A stretch of DNA of 64,000 nucleotides from Diphasiastrum complanatum. Taxonomy: Eukaryota; Streptophyta; Lycopodiopsida; Lycopodiales; Lycopodiaceae. The position numbers and the translations under genes are program-made. Location: assembly GCA_029204225.1 (NCBI GenBank), contig CM055096.1, positions 39,782,461-39,846,460 on the forward strand, read 5' to 3'. Shown here piece by piece: positions 34,831 through 49,299 of this stretch (position 1 is the stretch's first letter; each line of letters opens with the position of its first letter). A model generated the notes under the pieces. It worked only from the letters and a program-made list of their open reading frames with translations, made no database searches and had not been told where the DNA came from.

Positions 34831-37790
34831 GTGATTGTAATGAGAGAGCTGTTCCACAATATTCCTGCTCTCTTCTCCATTCGCGTTCTTCGCACTCCCT
34901 TGTCCCATCATGATCAATGTCGAATTATCAATAGGACAAGTAAGCTCCTTGCACTCGTCAAGAGGCATGGAAACTTATATAGATTGAGACATTGTTATTC
35001 TAATACTAGTCAAACCTTGAAAACCTCAGTTCTTGTCAATAAAGCATTACCATGGCATCATCGATTAGGACACTTGAATCATACATCTATTTTATACATG
35101 TCTAAACAATCCCTCCTAGTACTTGATCTTGACTATCCAGCCAATAAAGTCGACCTCCCTGTCTGTCATAGCCATCCTTGGAAAGTAGACTAGGATTCCC
35201 GTTAGATCAAGTCATAGGCATGCAACAAAATATTTGTTAGACGTTGTTCATTATGATATATGTGGTCCAATGCAAACTCCGTCGTTGCTAGATGCAAAGT
35301 ATTCTATTAATTTTATTGACGAATATTCAAAAAGAACATATGTTTATTTTATTAAGCAAAAATCAAAGGCTTTCAACAATTTTCGACAATCCAAAGAGCA
35401 TGCAGAAATTCAAACTGGTAAAAGAATCAAAGTGACTGAGATCCGACAACTAGGAAGAATACATCTCTACCGAATTGAAGGAGTATTGCCTTAGCAACGA
35501 CATTGAGCAACAATACATTATCTCCATTCGCCTCAGTTGAATGGTCTTGCTGAGAGAAAGAACAGAACCTTAGTCGAATCGGCAAAGTGCATTTTATCAC
35601 ATGCGACACTTCGAAGTCCTCTGGGTTGAAGCAATTTCAACTGCAGCTTATATTCAGAACAGATGTCCTACTAAAGGTCTCTCAGACAAAACACCATATG
35701 AAGTTTGGACAGGTTCCAAACCTTCTTTATCAAACTTATGAGTTTTTGGATGTATCGCTTATCTGCAAATTATGCATTATCTCAGGAAGAAGCTCAACTT
35801 CCAGAGTATCAAGTCTATTTTCATCAGCTACACTACTTCAGATCAAGCTTACAAGTTGTATGATCCTGTCGAGTCGAAAATATTCACTAGCCGGGATGTC
35901 GTCTTCATCGAAGATCAGTTTATTGACCTCAAAGGTAAAGGCAAAGCTCATATAGTTGAACTTCCGGACTCTTCTAGAAAATCAAACTTTCAAGTTCCAA
36001 ATCCGACTATTCCTATTGAAGGTCCAAGCTTGTGTACTCTCGACGAACAACCTATCGACAATGAAGTTGAAGATGATGATATTGCGGTTCAACAACTACA
36101 ACATGATGAAGATCAACTTTGATGATTACCCAAAAGATCGACAAGAGTCAATAGACCACCTAACATGTATATCGATGAGTCTACAACTTACCTTGTTCAA
36201 GAGCCGACGATTGTCGAAGAGGCACTCAGTCAGCCCAATTCCGATCTCTAAAAGGAGCTATGGATAAAGAGTATTCATCTCTTATCAAGAACCAGACTTG
36301 GACAATCATCAATTTACACAGAAATGTAGTTGATTGCAAATGGTTATTCAAAATCAAGTACAAGGCAGATGGAATTATTGATTGAAGAAAGGCTCGACTT
36401 GTAGATAGAGGATTCTCTCAGGTAAGAACGTTGACGACACTGAGACCTTCAGTCCAGTAGTTAAACATTCTTCTATCAGACTTCTATTTTCATTTGCTGC
36501 TACAACAGATTTGGAAATATATCAAATGGATGTACACACAATATATCTTAATGGAGTTATCAAAGAGGAGATTTACATGGTGCAACCTGAAGGTTACAAT
36601 ATCAAAGGTAAACACAATCATGTGTCTGAACTCCATAAAGCACTTTATGGCTTGAAGCAATTTGCTCGAGCATGGTTTCAGAGGACCAATACTTTTCTTA
36701 TTGATCACGGTTACACACCAAGCTCTTCAGATTCAAATGTCTACTTCAAGTCAGTGCAACATTTCTTTATCATTATTTCTTTGTATGTGGATGACACATT
36801 GCTTTTCAGCAACAATATTGATTTGATAAAGAAAGCAAAGACAATGCTATTTTTCAAATTCGACATGACCGATATGGGCAAAGCTCATTACTGTCTAGGT
36901 ATTCAAATCCAAAGAGACTAAAAAAAAAAATTGATCTATATTTCTCAGCAAAGATACATTCACAATGTCTTATTCGGATATATTCTGATGAATTTCAAAT
37001 TAGCTCTCTCACCAATGGATCTAGGACTCAAGATGTCGAAGGACCAGTGTCCCTAAACAATTGAAAAGAAGGAGCAAATGCGTGAGTATCCTTATGATTC
37101 GATAATAGGATCTCTTATGTACGCGATGATCTATACTAGACCAGACATAGCTTTTGCAGTCAGTTTCTTGAGTCAGTATATGACCAATCTTGGTATAATA
37201 CATTGGAAGGCTCTTATCAGAGTCATGAGATATCTTCGAGCTACTATGGACTTTTGCATTTGTTATGGAGGTGTTGACAATGAAAAACTCAATATTCTTA
37301 GTGGTTTTTCAGATGCAAGTTGGGCAGGAGATATAGACACTCGTAAATCCACTTCAAGATTTACATTCTTTTTCGACAATGGTCCTATTTCATGGAACAG
37401 TCACAAGCAAACTTCGATAGCTCTATCTTCCATTGAATCAGAGTATATCACAACCTCTCAAGTACAAAGAAAGCAATATGGTTGAGAAACTTACTTTCAA
37501 AAATCAGTTTGAATCAATATGCTGCGACAATTCTGTTTTATGATAATCAAAGTGCCATTGCTTTATTAGCCAACCCTAGATTTCATTCTAGGAGTAAGCA
37601 GATTGAAATTAAGTATCACTATGTCAAAAACGAAAATTCTCGACAAAGAGGTTGACTTGTAGTACTATCAAACGCAAGATATGACAGAGCGGATATTTTT
37701 ACTAAAGCATTAAGCTTGGATGTACACAAGAAATTTTGTGCAAAACTTAATTGAAGGTCAAAGCATTCATGGATTCAGATTAAAGAGGAG
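34831..37790 (+). pseudogene. Copia A pol: pre-integrase to RNase H
   Basis: 34831-35193 reads LYRLRHC and LPWHHRLGHLNHTSI (pre-integrase zinc block). 35234-35494 reads VVHYDICGPMQTP and SINFIDEYSKRTYVYF (integrase core). 35587-36122 covers the integrase C-terminus and linker. 36511-36921 is reverse transcriptase with MDVHTIYLNGVIKEEIYMVQ, ALYGLKQFARAWF and an intact YVDD (LYVDDTLLFSN). 37078-37485 is RNase H (SFLSQYMTN, WAGDIDTRKSTS, HKQTSIALSSIESEY). A polypurine tract AAAGAGGAG precedes the 3' LTR. Stops and frameshifts break it into at least six frames. Gag and protease are missing, presumably lost where element B lies. Confidence 0.88.
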
Positions 37791-38165
37791 TGTTGGATTA
37801 TTCTTTTGATGATTGACTAATCATTTTTAATCTTCATCCACTACATTATCCAGCTCTACAGTTTTATGCATGTTTCTACACAGTCTGCATAAGTACAGGT
37901 GGATTCCACAAGTAAATTTCCAGGAAGTATTAACTGGATGGATGCCAGCTCATTATGGCCAATTGGCCATCATGATCTACAAACTAATTAGCTGTCCTAC
38001 TAGACACCCGTTATCTGCTTAGTATAAATAGCTGATCATACTTCTACATTTCAATTCAAGCAATTCATTCATGCAATGTGTTGAAGTAGAATTTAGCAGC
38101 TCTCTCAAGCTTTCAAACTTGAACACTCTTGAGCATTCTAGCTCAGTTCTTTAGAGTTCTTTTAC
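37791..38165 (+). mobile_element. Copia A 3' LTR, truncated
   Basis: Begins TGTTGGATTATTC and follows the 5' LTR at 24881 closely. It stops matching near 38165, about half-way through. Pol orientation and LTR identity tie it to 24881-25679 as one element. Confidence 0.88.
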
Positions 38166-39140
38166 TATGATGTATAGGCTTAGGGGCCAAAGAGCTCATC
38201 TCTCTCGTCTGATGCATGTGATTCTCATGTATATATGGACTCCATAGTAGAAATGAGAGATCTGTACATGCAGCTTGGAATATTATTCCGGCCATATCAT
38301 AGATTTTCTCACCCTTGGTCCTATCCGTGGTTGGGGTATTTCTTACTTTACCTTTAAATCCAGACTCGGAATCTTCATTTTCAACTTCAGAATCATAGCC
38401 CGACATGTCATCCACCCAATAGAGTGTATCGACTAGCATTTCTTGGGTTCCTTGGATAGGGTTTTGGTACCCAATCTCACCATTGTGTATCAACGTACTC
38501 ATGTTCACCATGGTCACGTGATCTTCGAATAGGTCATATTCATTATCGAAAGTCTTGGAATCTGGATCAATATTCATAGGGTCAGTCCACATTGGTTCTT
38601 CTATGCCTCCCAATTTGAGCTACCATTTCTGTTGCCCTTGTCTGGAGGTACAATTTCAACTCGCTGATTGCTAAATATTGCTACCCTCCTCAAATTTAGT
38701 GGACTTCCCAAGACTCACCTGCCGTTCACTCTCTTCCATCTACTCTTCTCTAGGGGGGTCTATTCATAACTCACTTTGGGTTATCTTCAATACGCTCACC
38801 CTAGCCTCTCTGGGTATGAGTGTGCTTTCTGAGTGTGTCGGGGGCCTCTTGTCATTGGTCTCATCTCGTCTATCCTGAGGGGTTACTTGAAGGTCTGTAG
38901 GTGGTAAATCTCTATTAGCCTCATGTTGGGTATTGTAGTATCACAACTGGGTGGAACCGATTTATAATTTCCTAGCTGGCTTAGCTTTTCAAGAACAATC
39001 GATCCTATCCGTTGTTTGACTTTCTTTCTCATCAGCGGGGGTAGTCTAAGCAACTGCCACAAAGTTACTTCTATGTTCATATCATCTAAAATTTTTGGTA
39101 GGTCTACACTTCCTACGCTACTACTTAAACACACCTCTTT
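38166..39140 (-). pseudogene. Possible gypsy gag-protease linker remnant
   Basis: Minus-strand open stretches at 39134-38883 (VDLPKILDDMNIEVTLWQLLRLPP) and 38613-38143 (acidic, MSGYDSEVENEDSESG) are coding-like. The first resembles the helical motif that precedes the protease in some Ty3/gypsy elements. Assignment is by resemblance only; it could be an unrelated decayed gene. Confidence 0.3.
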
Positions 39141-42100
39141 TCTAGGGTGTGTATTTTTTATTTAGTTCTTGTGACCATGCACGGTGACAACCCGCTCTTC
39201 TATTTCAAAGAAGTCGAGTCACTGACTTAATCATGCACTGAAACCGATTTATTGCCAAACAAAAACATCAAGACTAACTTTGCAAACTAAACACACACCA
39301 TAAGGCTCAGAACTTTCAATCATGAGCCTAAGCTGAGGAAATACAATCAGCATGTTACTTAACATGATCATCTTTAAACGAGTTCATACCAAGATATCGA
39401 TGCTAAGTAAAACGAAGCCAATGCAAAATCAAAATGGTGCTAGGTTAGTAATGCTACGACATTCCACAACACAACTTCATATCACGCAACACAAGAATTT
39501 AAGAATAATAAAAAATATTGCTTTTGGAGGATCCAAAAAGTATACCTTATGTGAAAAGAGAAAAACCGGGTGCCTGTGGAAGCCACCAAGTCATGAGTTT
39601 ATGGCTTTGAGTCTTGGACCGGCAACGGCCTTCTCAATCGGTATGCCGTAAACAAGTTCCTATTTCACGAGTCCATCAAGTTAATTGAAAACCAATGCTC
39701 ACAAGAGGACTGACAAAGTTCACGAATAAGACTTCAAGATTGATATGAACCGAAGGTCAAAGCAGGACTGAGATGGAAGTGGGATTCTGGCGCAGTCTCC
39801 ACGCTCACAATAATTAATGGCTTCAGCGGTTCTGCTCCACAGCTCTTGGTCAATAGGCTCAGGTGGCCTCAGTGTATTCTTGATGATGAAAATGGCCCGT
39901 GAAAGAAGAAACCAGGGTGATCTCATTGAAACGCCTCCTCAGACAAGTGGACAGAACTTATTGTTGGTGAGCACGAATTTGCAAATTAGATCACTCCTCT
40001 GATAATCGCGATAGTGAATGAGGTGATAAATCCCAGATTGCAAAAGTTGTCTCATCTGAAGGGGCGTTCCCTGCAAATATGCGTGAAGGATGTTAGTCCT
40101 CTGAATCGAATAGCTGCTACAGAATCTGCCCGATGACCAGTGATGGTTGGAAACCAGCGGTGCATCTTGAGAAGAAAACTATTGCTGCTTTGCCAAGGTC
40201 AGCAAGCAGATAGATGAGGCTATTGTTATACAATCATGAGCTGCATGGTCCCCTGATGCTTATTACCAACGCACTGTTTCACAATAAGATCGTGAAATAC
40301 ATTCAAGAAGGTAACAATATACTCATAAACGATGAACCGCAGCCAAAGCAGACGGAACATTGGAGACGGACAGATCAGTGGTAATCAAAGCCACGCTCAT
40401 TCCACGAACACAAATAAATGCTCATCACACTCTCTCCTCCTCCTTCACAATCCTCTTTCACAAGCAAGAATTGAGTTCTCTCACATTCTCCCAAACGATG
40501 GTTTTACACGTAAAGCCTTCCACATCCCTCTCCCCCTCACCCTTCCAAGTGACATACAAAGCAAAAACTCTCCCTCATCATCCAAAGCTAAAGCTTCATC
40601 CTCTCATCCTCTCTTCACACAACGGCAAAAGTTCTCTCCTATCCTCTCTTCTCACTCTCTCATCGTTCCACGTGACACAAGCAAAAGTTTGCCCTCAACC
40701 TTTTTCATTTTCTTGCACCCCAGTCTTAAGAAAACCACTGCCTTTTATGAAGTCACCCAAAGCTTTCCCTTCATAATGCCATATCTTCATTCTTCAAGCT
40801 TTTCATGAAAAGTGCCCTCTCTTGTTACATGGCTCTTAGTTGTGATTTGACCACAAGTGGTACCAAGATGGAGGGGATTATGTGAGCTACTTTCCTCTTT
40901 TGCACTTGTTGGTGGTGTAAATGGTAAGTACTTCTATTGATTACTCTTTTTAATTGGGTGGTCCTCATTGCTACTTGTGGTAAACTCCTACCACTTTTAG
41001 GTAGGGTATTTTGTTAAGCACTTCCATTGCGTGTCTGTGGCCCATGGCTCAAACTGTCGAGGTGATTTGTTTGTCGGGGTGCCGCTTCGACTTGCACTGA
41101 TACTTGTCTATATTTTTGTTACAGTTTCCTTGACCTTGTCCCATAATTTCCGGCCATTTGTTGCGAGTTGATTTTTCTCATTGTCGTTTTTCCGTGTATC
41201 GTACTGGCGAGCACTCATGACTTGGGGTTCTTTAAGGCAACCGGTTCTCTAAAAAACACAGTAGGCAATTTTTGTATCAATAAAAAATAGTAGAGTACAT
41301 TGAAAAATTCGCTCAGTAGTGCCTGCTAGAATAATCGGGCCAATTCTAAGGCCGTAACCTATTCTATGGGCCATTTCTAAGGCCTCAAAATTTATTCTAG
41401 CCACATTTTGGGTAGGCTAGGACCCTTGTCTATGTGGACCGACATTTTTGACTCGGTCTTTACAAAAATTGACCACAAAATATTTTTGACAATTTTTTCC
41501 CAAAGTCAATTCCTACACTGTGTCTAGCCACTTAGAGGTGGGCTGGGACCCAACTATACAGATAATTTTATGCCGATTTTGCCAGTAATAGACGGGTTTT
41601 ACATGCTGGCTTTTGTACAAAATTGTGAAAATCGCTTTAACAGAGCCCGATTTTTCGTGCGAAAATATCAACTAACATTTTGCCATAATGTGCATGTGCT
41701 ATGTGACAACCCTTGTAAAAGTATTTGAGCTCTACATCAGGTGAATCAGTGTTGGGAAACCTTTTTTTTACTTAAGCTCAAAAAATTTACAATTTTATAG
41801 GCTTCTCAAAATTTTAAGGACTAGTACTCATAGAAGGGTTTATTTGATTATATAAAAAAAACGTCGACATTCTCATGATTTTGAGTTTTAACAAAAAAAA
41901 AATGCTGATTCGATTTGTGTACTTTGCGGACTTTCGGGATCTCCTGGGCCTGGGAGCGGGTGCTCTTGGGAAGCAAAAAGAAAACCACGTTTTCTTAAAA
42001 AGGTGTTAAGGAAATGGAGGTTACAGATTGGGACTGTATGACATATGTACTCGATATTCCAGAATCTGGAGTCAATACTTCTGGGTCCTGTCTGTGGCGA

Positions 42101-42240
42101 CAAACCATCGGATCCACCGTCGGCTGGTGGCCAGGTACCCTCGCGTAGGTACGCCATATGCGGGATTTGGATCTTTCACCTGGTCTCTACACTGTCACGC
42201 CGCATCCACTGACCTACCACCGCCCCCCACCGACCGTCCC
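39141..42240. other. Unassigned intergenic sequence
   Basis: 40410-40800 is strongly pyrimidine-rich on the plus strand (CTCTCCTCC, CTCTCATCCTC words), giving overlapping Ser/Leu/Pro-rich open frames that are probably compositional. 40840-41880 contains no recognised frame. Some of this could be LTR or leader of a gypsy element on the minus strand. No promoter or gene is supported. Confidence 0.4.
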
Positions 42241-42253
42241 TACCTCCCTTATT

Positions 42254-42262
42254 TATTTATAA
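42254..42262 (+). promoter_or_regulatory. Candidate TATA box of the F-box/kelch gene
   Basis: TTATTTATAATT-like sequence in an otherwise CT-rich stretch. Transcription would start near 42285-42295. A CTT/CT-rich leader typical of plant genes follows at 42326-42347. Confidence 0.45.
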
Positions 42263-42370
42263 TTGCCATAACCATTCTCTATTCTGCGTAACGTTTGCGC
42301 CTTGTCTGCGCATCTTCAACCTCGTCTTCTTCTTCTTCTTCTCTCTCAGATATCTTCTGCTCCTCTTTGC

Positions 42371-42508
42371 ATGCCGGCAATACCTGTGACGATCCCGTGC
42401 TTGAGCCACATTAGCGACAAGATGAGCTCATTTTCTGCTACCAGCCTCACATGTGTGAATTCCTTAGCAGCTCTGAGAATCGGAGCTCTGTTTTGGGTTC
42501 ATTCATAG
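42371..42508 (+). other. Upstream open frame in the leader, 45 codons
   Basis: The ATG at 42371 opens a frame ending at 42508 (MPAIPVTIPCLSH...). Just after it, GGTGAGC at 42517-42523 could be a leader intron donor, with several CAG acceptors before 43091. If retained in the mRNA it would lie upstream of the main start. Confidence 0.4.
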
Positions 42509-42603
42509 ATGTCTTTGGTGAGCTAACAAGATAGATTGTTCTTTATAGGTGTTTGATCGATTTATGTTTGTGAAATGATCTGGAATTTTAATTAGAGGCG
42601 AGA

Positions 42604-43140
42604 GGTGCTTAATCAGTAAGCTCTTCTAGGCAATTCTGATTCGAAGGTGGAAGTGCATAGCGGTCAAGCCATTAAGCCAGTATTCCTGTGTAATTGTGTT
42701 TGTGATTTGGGAATGGAAGTATCATATTCTAGGCTTAAGCTCTTTGGCCTTCCGATCTTTGCTAAAGGTGCTTGAGATTTAAGACTCAGGCAGCTCTTCT
42801 CAGCCATTCTGGCGAGGGATTGCATGGCAATCAAGCCATTACGTATGTAACTTCGTAGCAGTATTCGTGTGTGATTGTGATTGTGTTTCTGTTTGTGATT
42901 TGGATACTTGTATAAAGATTGCAGGCTGAAGCTCATTGACCCCACAGACATTTGCTACAGGTGCTTAAGCTTTGATGCTCAGAAAGCTTTTCTCAGTCAT
43001 TCTGGTGAGGTATTGCATAGCAATTAATTAGCCATCAAGTTTCTTGTAGTAGTATTGATGTGTGATTGCGTTTGTGTTTGTGATTGAAGAATGGAAATAT
43101 CAGATTTCAGACTTAAGGTCATTGCCCACACAGATCTGAT
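42604..43140 (+). repeat. Three diverged copies of a leader/start-codon segment
   Basis: Units start at 42604, 42767 and 42960, each with GGTGCTTAA/GGTGCTTGA. Each continues with CTTCT(C/A), a CATTCTG(G/A) block, GCAAT(C/T)AA and GTGTGATTG-like stretches. The third unit supplies the true start codon at 43091 and the first codons. The first contains the matching ATGGAAGTATCA at 42713, which opens a 20-codon frame ended by TGA at 42773-42775. Confidence 0.75.
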
Positions 43141-44365
43141 CCCTGGTCTACCGGACGATGTGGTTCTCAATTGCATATTACCTCGCCTTGCTTGGACAAG
43201 TTTTCCCTCTCTGCTCCGCGTCAGCAAAAGCTGGAACGCCGCTTTCGCGTCTCGGAGGATCGGAGACATCCGCAGAATGAACCCTAGTTTTCAAGAACGT
43301 CTACTTGCCGTTATTCACAAGACCACAAGCAGACCCTTAGATGAGCACCCCGATGAAATATCTAGTTGCCCATGGATTATGGACACACCCTTAGATGAGC
43401 ACCCCGAGGAAATATATAGTTGCCCATGGATTATGGACATAAACCTCGCAGTTTCAATATACGATCCAATCCTGTGTGTGTGGGAAGAGCTTCCACCAAT
43501 TCCCTACATACCTTATGGTGCTCCCATGTTTACCCGCTGCATTTGCGTGGATGGAAAGCTGTTTGTTCTTGGAGGATGCAACTCTGAGAATTGGGAGCCG
43601 GTTCAGGATGTGTACAGGATGGATCTTGCAACCGGACTCAGAAAATGGGAGAAATGCGCAGGGATGAACACAGCTAGGGCAAATTTTGCATGTACTTGTT
43701 ACGAGGGTAAGATCTTCGTAGCTGGTGGGTATGGCAGAGACGGCCTTGTCTCTTCAACCGCAGAGCTCTATGATGTGCAAAAGGAAGAATGGTTACCCCT
43801 TCCAGATCTGAACATACCAAGGTCTGATTGCTTGGGAGCTGTTCTGAATAAGCAAATTCACGTTATTGGTGGATACACCTCACTTGTGTATGATCTTCGC
43901 GATCAGGATGAACCAGATTCACTAAGCTCAAATTGCGTTTCTTCCATGGAAATTCTTGACAAGCAATGCAAAGGATGGATATCTACCACCACTTCCACAG
44001 TAGCCCCCCTGCAGGCGTTTGCAGTTTCATCTGGGCAGCTATGCCCTCTGACTGATGGAGCCATGCACAAATTTAATGATGATCTTACCTCTGGCAAGCC
44101 TGCTATGGAGGGCATGTTGATTTCACATTTTTCACTTGAGGAAGATGACGATGAGACATATCTTGCTTTGGCTGCAGTCTCTTTACAACAAGAGATCTAT
44201 GCAATCATTAGAGACACCATATCATGTTTTGGAAGTGGGTTCTCCTTCTGCAAAGGAAAGAAGGACAAGACCTGCGCTCAAGGGACAGTTGTGACATGGC
44301 AGCCAATTGAGTGCCCATTTGAGATTGTTGAGCTTGCTCTATCTTGCTGCTCTGTTTCTGTATGA
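43091..44365 (+). CDS. F-box/kelch-repeat protein (424 residues, single exon)
   Basis: Residues about 17-60 form an F-box (LPDDVVLNCILPRL, SLLRVSKSWNAAFASRRI). At least three kelch blades follow, with double glycines at 151-152, 202-203 and 250-251 spaced about 50 residues (GKLFVLGG, GKIFVAGGYG, KQIHVIGGY) and the expected downstream Tyr and Trp. Such KFB proteins are substrate receptors of SCF ubiquitin ligases: the F-box binds SKP1 and the kelch domain binds the target. Some plant members turn over phenylalanine ammonia-lyase or type-B response regulators; the target here is unknown. Length fits the family. A direct 18-residue duplication (82-99 and 100-117) lies between F-box and kelch. 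The start at 43091 is chosen because it precedes the F-box by the usual short distance and no in-frame upstream ATG is better placed. Confidence 0.9.
   Translation: MEISDFRLKVIAHTDLIPGLPDDVVLNCILPRLAWTSFPSLLRVSKSWNAAFASRRIGDIRRMNPSFQERLLAVIHKTTSRPLDEHPDEISSCPWIMDTPLDEHPEEIYSCPWIMDINLAVSIYDPILCVWEELPPIPYIPYGAPMFTRCICVDGKLFVLGGCNSENWEPVQDVYRMDLATGLRKWEKCAGMNTARANFACTCYEGKIFVAGGYGRDGLVSSTAELYDVQKEEWLPLPDLNIPRSDCLGAVLNKQIHVIGGYTSLVYDLRDQDEPDSLSSNCVSSMEILDKQCKGWISTTTSTVAPLQAFAVSSGQLCPLTDGAMHKFNDDLTSGKPAMEGMLISHFSLEEDDDETYLALAAVSLQQEIYAIIRDTISCFGSGFSFCKGKKDKTCAQGTVVTWQPIECPFEIVELALSCCSVSV
43334..43441 (+). repeat. 54-bp in-frame duplication in the F-box/kelch gene
   Basis: Two adjacent 18-codon units, PLDEHPDEISSCPWIMDT and PLDEHPEEIYSCPWIMDI, with only a few substitutions. 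The unit falls in the linker, so the domains are not disrupted. Confidence 0.93.
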
Positions 44366-46445
44366 AGATGGACCGAAGATCTAGTAACTTGAATCAGAGA
44401 TGTTCAATTTTCCATTGCTTAGAATAAGTATCTTGAAAGTTCATATAAGATATAGAGTCGAACTGGTATATCAAACCATTCACTCTGTAATCTGCTGTTC
44501 ATGCCAGATGGATGCGAATTCGGTTGCCAAGCTATATGGTAAAAGGTTTTTACTTAAGAGGAAATTGTCATACAAAATGCACTAACACCTATATGTTAAG
44601 GATCGTGCAAGGCTTGAACTCAAATTTTAGGATGAAATCATCCAGATGTAATTTGTAAACCTTTTGAAAGAATTATATATACTTGTTCCTATCTACGGTT
44701 ATTACAAGAAAATCGTTTTAGAGAAAACAACATCTAGGAAATCTGGAGATCTCCAAGATAATGACGTTTGCTGGAGTCTTTGGGTTTTTCCAATGAGATC
44801 TCTTGAATGATAATGTCAAAATGTCGTAGGACATGTTGTCTTACTATGAATCATTCTCTTTGTTCACCTCCTATGTAGCTCAATTTCCCTTGATCGTGTG
44901 AAAAAAGGATGTATGCAATAAAGAAAGAAACATTATGGACTTGATCACACACATACGAGACTGAAAACAACATAATGGATTCTGAATGAACATAAGCTTT
45001 TAGTGTCCTTGAGGCTAAGGCCTATGAGACAAAAATAAACAAGGTTCTTTTGCCCCCTCATACCTTGGATGAGATGGGAAATATCCATCAAGAGGAATAT
45101 GTGGCCATATGATGTAGTATTATAAAATGTCTTAATGTGTATGAATCAACAGAAATGCAACATTCTTAATGTGTATGAATCAACAAAAATGCAAACATTC
45201 TTAATCAACATAAATGCAATATTGCTTAATGTGTATGAATCAACAGAAAGCAAAATAAACCTGCATGCAATGGGATATCTAAGCGATATGTTGAAATCTT
45301 AGTAATATATTGCATCTTAAATACTTAGGCAATTGTAAGAAGGTTCAAATTTTTTTGAGTTCTCCCTCGATGGCAAAAAGGTATTGCCACCCTAAGCATA
45401 GTATAAGAGGGGAAGGACCAACCATGAGAACAAAACAGGTTGTTGCTACATGTACTTTGAAACTGGAAGATCAATAGTGCATTTAGAAAGCTAAATAGAT
45501 TCTATTGGAGTAAGATTGTTTGAGGGTCTTAAATGTTGCTTTTGCAATATATTGTTGTCATGTTTCTAGAACATTTAAGGAGTTGACCCACTTTTTCTTG
45601 CATTATGGTTACTACATTGGGCATACATAACATCATAAAGTGCTTTTTGTACTCATAATCACAAGATAGCCTAGAGTTTCAAAACCTTTTTGAAATTGAT
45701 ACCCTCGATGCTTACACATACTACTAGCAATCCATATCATTTTGTGGTTCGTTTAAAAAATTGACATTCACATGTCCCATATAAAAGTAAGAATAAAATG
45801 AACGTAATAGTTACATTTATATTAACGATAAACTTCAAGCATTTTGTAGCTCTACATCATATGCCCATATGTTCATCTTCATGGATGTTTCCCATCTAGT
45901 CCAATCTTTGACTTCATCATATCTATGAACAAATCTAAAAGGATATATGAGCAATGTGTTTAGATATTAGTTATCTTCTCCTAGTATTAAAATGTGTTAT
46001 AAACATCCAACAACTTTTAACTAGATGATAATCAAGCATGGCTAACATAACATGTGGATGACATGACCAAATCATGTGGCACACCTTCATGCATTGTAAT
46101 CTTTGGAGTTCAAGCAAGTCATTAACACATGCTTAAAGACCTAGGTGTTGAAAAATGAAGTCGTGGATGATAATGGCCATAGAGTAATAAAGAAGTAATG
46201 GCTATGATGTTAAAAGCAACATCATGCTATAAAGTTGACTAGTGAACATTAAAGCTTGTAAGTAAATGGGTCCTCATTGACTTAATGCCAATCATGCTTC
46301 AAGCTTAATGCAAATGGGCGATGATATCTTTTCACACAAAAGGTAATCATGCCGCAAATTAGAAAACAAAAAATAAAATAAGCAACAATAATCAAACAAG
46401 GGAAGTGGCTTGTAAAGTTAATGGGGCCTATAAGCATCCATTCTT
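44366..46445. other. 3' untranslated region and intergenic sequence
   Basis: Presumed 3' UTR then AT-rich sequence with no recognised frame. Contains a small tandem array at 45132-45251: units of 34, 35, 25 and about 26 bp built on TTAATGTGTATGAATCAAC and AAATGCAA. Confidence 0.5.
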
Positions 46446-46930
46446 TTAAAGGAAAGCAATTTCATAGTTTTGTTCATTCATGAAACTCTTTTCTTCAATT
46501 ACCTCTTCTAGAGAGAATAACATTATCATTTTACCACCATAATTGAACTTCCACAAAACTGTTCTCCCGAAGCTCTCTTCAACGACTACTTTGTACTTTG
46601 CACACTCCCTATATGGCTCTGATACCAAGTCAAAATTTGCTTCAAATAGGATCATAGATCATGAAACACAATAACATTCACTTAGAAAGCACTCACCCAC
46701 ACCAAGCTCACATAGCAACTATATTTTCAAAACCTAAATACACTATACATATAGCTTTCTTTATGGCAACCCATGCATGGCCCGGCTTGCCGTTGACGGG
46801 ACACGTGTCTCGTCAACTTTCCTCGTGGTGAGGCCAACTGGTCCTAAACCAACGATTGGACCCACAGTACAGTAACACAATAGTTCTACTTTTATTCTAA
46901 CTATATGTCCATGACATAGAGGTATAAATA
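46446..46930 (-). mobile_element. Orphan copia LTR with primer site and leader stub
   Basis: 46616-46627 is the minus-strand primer site TGGTATCAGAGC. About 46628-46930 is LTR-like and about 46540-46615 is leader. Both parts are recognisably homologous to element E at 53440-53800 (shared words AACCCATGCATG, GTTGACGGGAC/GTTGGCGGGAC, GGACCCACAGTACAGTAAC). No pol follows, so this is the 5' end of a mostly deleted relative of E. Confidence 0.75.

Positions 46931-49299
<2,369 letters not shown>

Noticed and set aside
40332-40808. Two overlapping plus-strand frames of 158 and 138 codons, Ser/Leu/Pro-rich
   Set aside because: Both are open in a pyrimidine-rich stretch where stops are rare; neither shows domains and the two frames are equally plausible.
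43903-44115. Minus-strand and alternative-frame open stretches within the F-box/kelch gene
   Set aside because: Shadows of the 424-residue frame, which carries clear F-box and kelch motifs.
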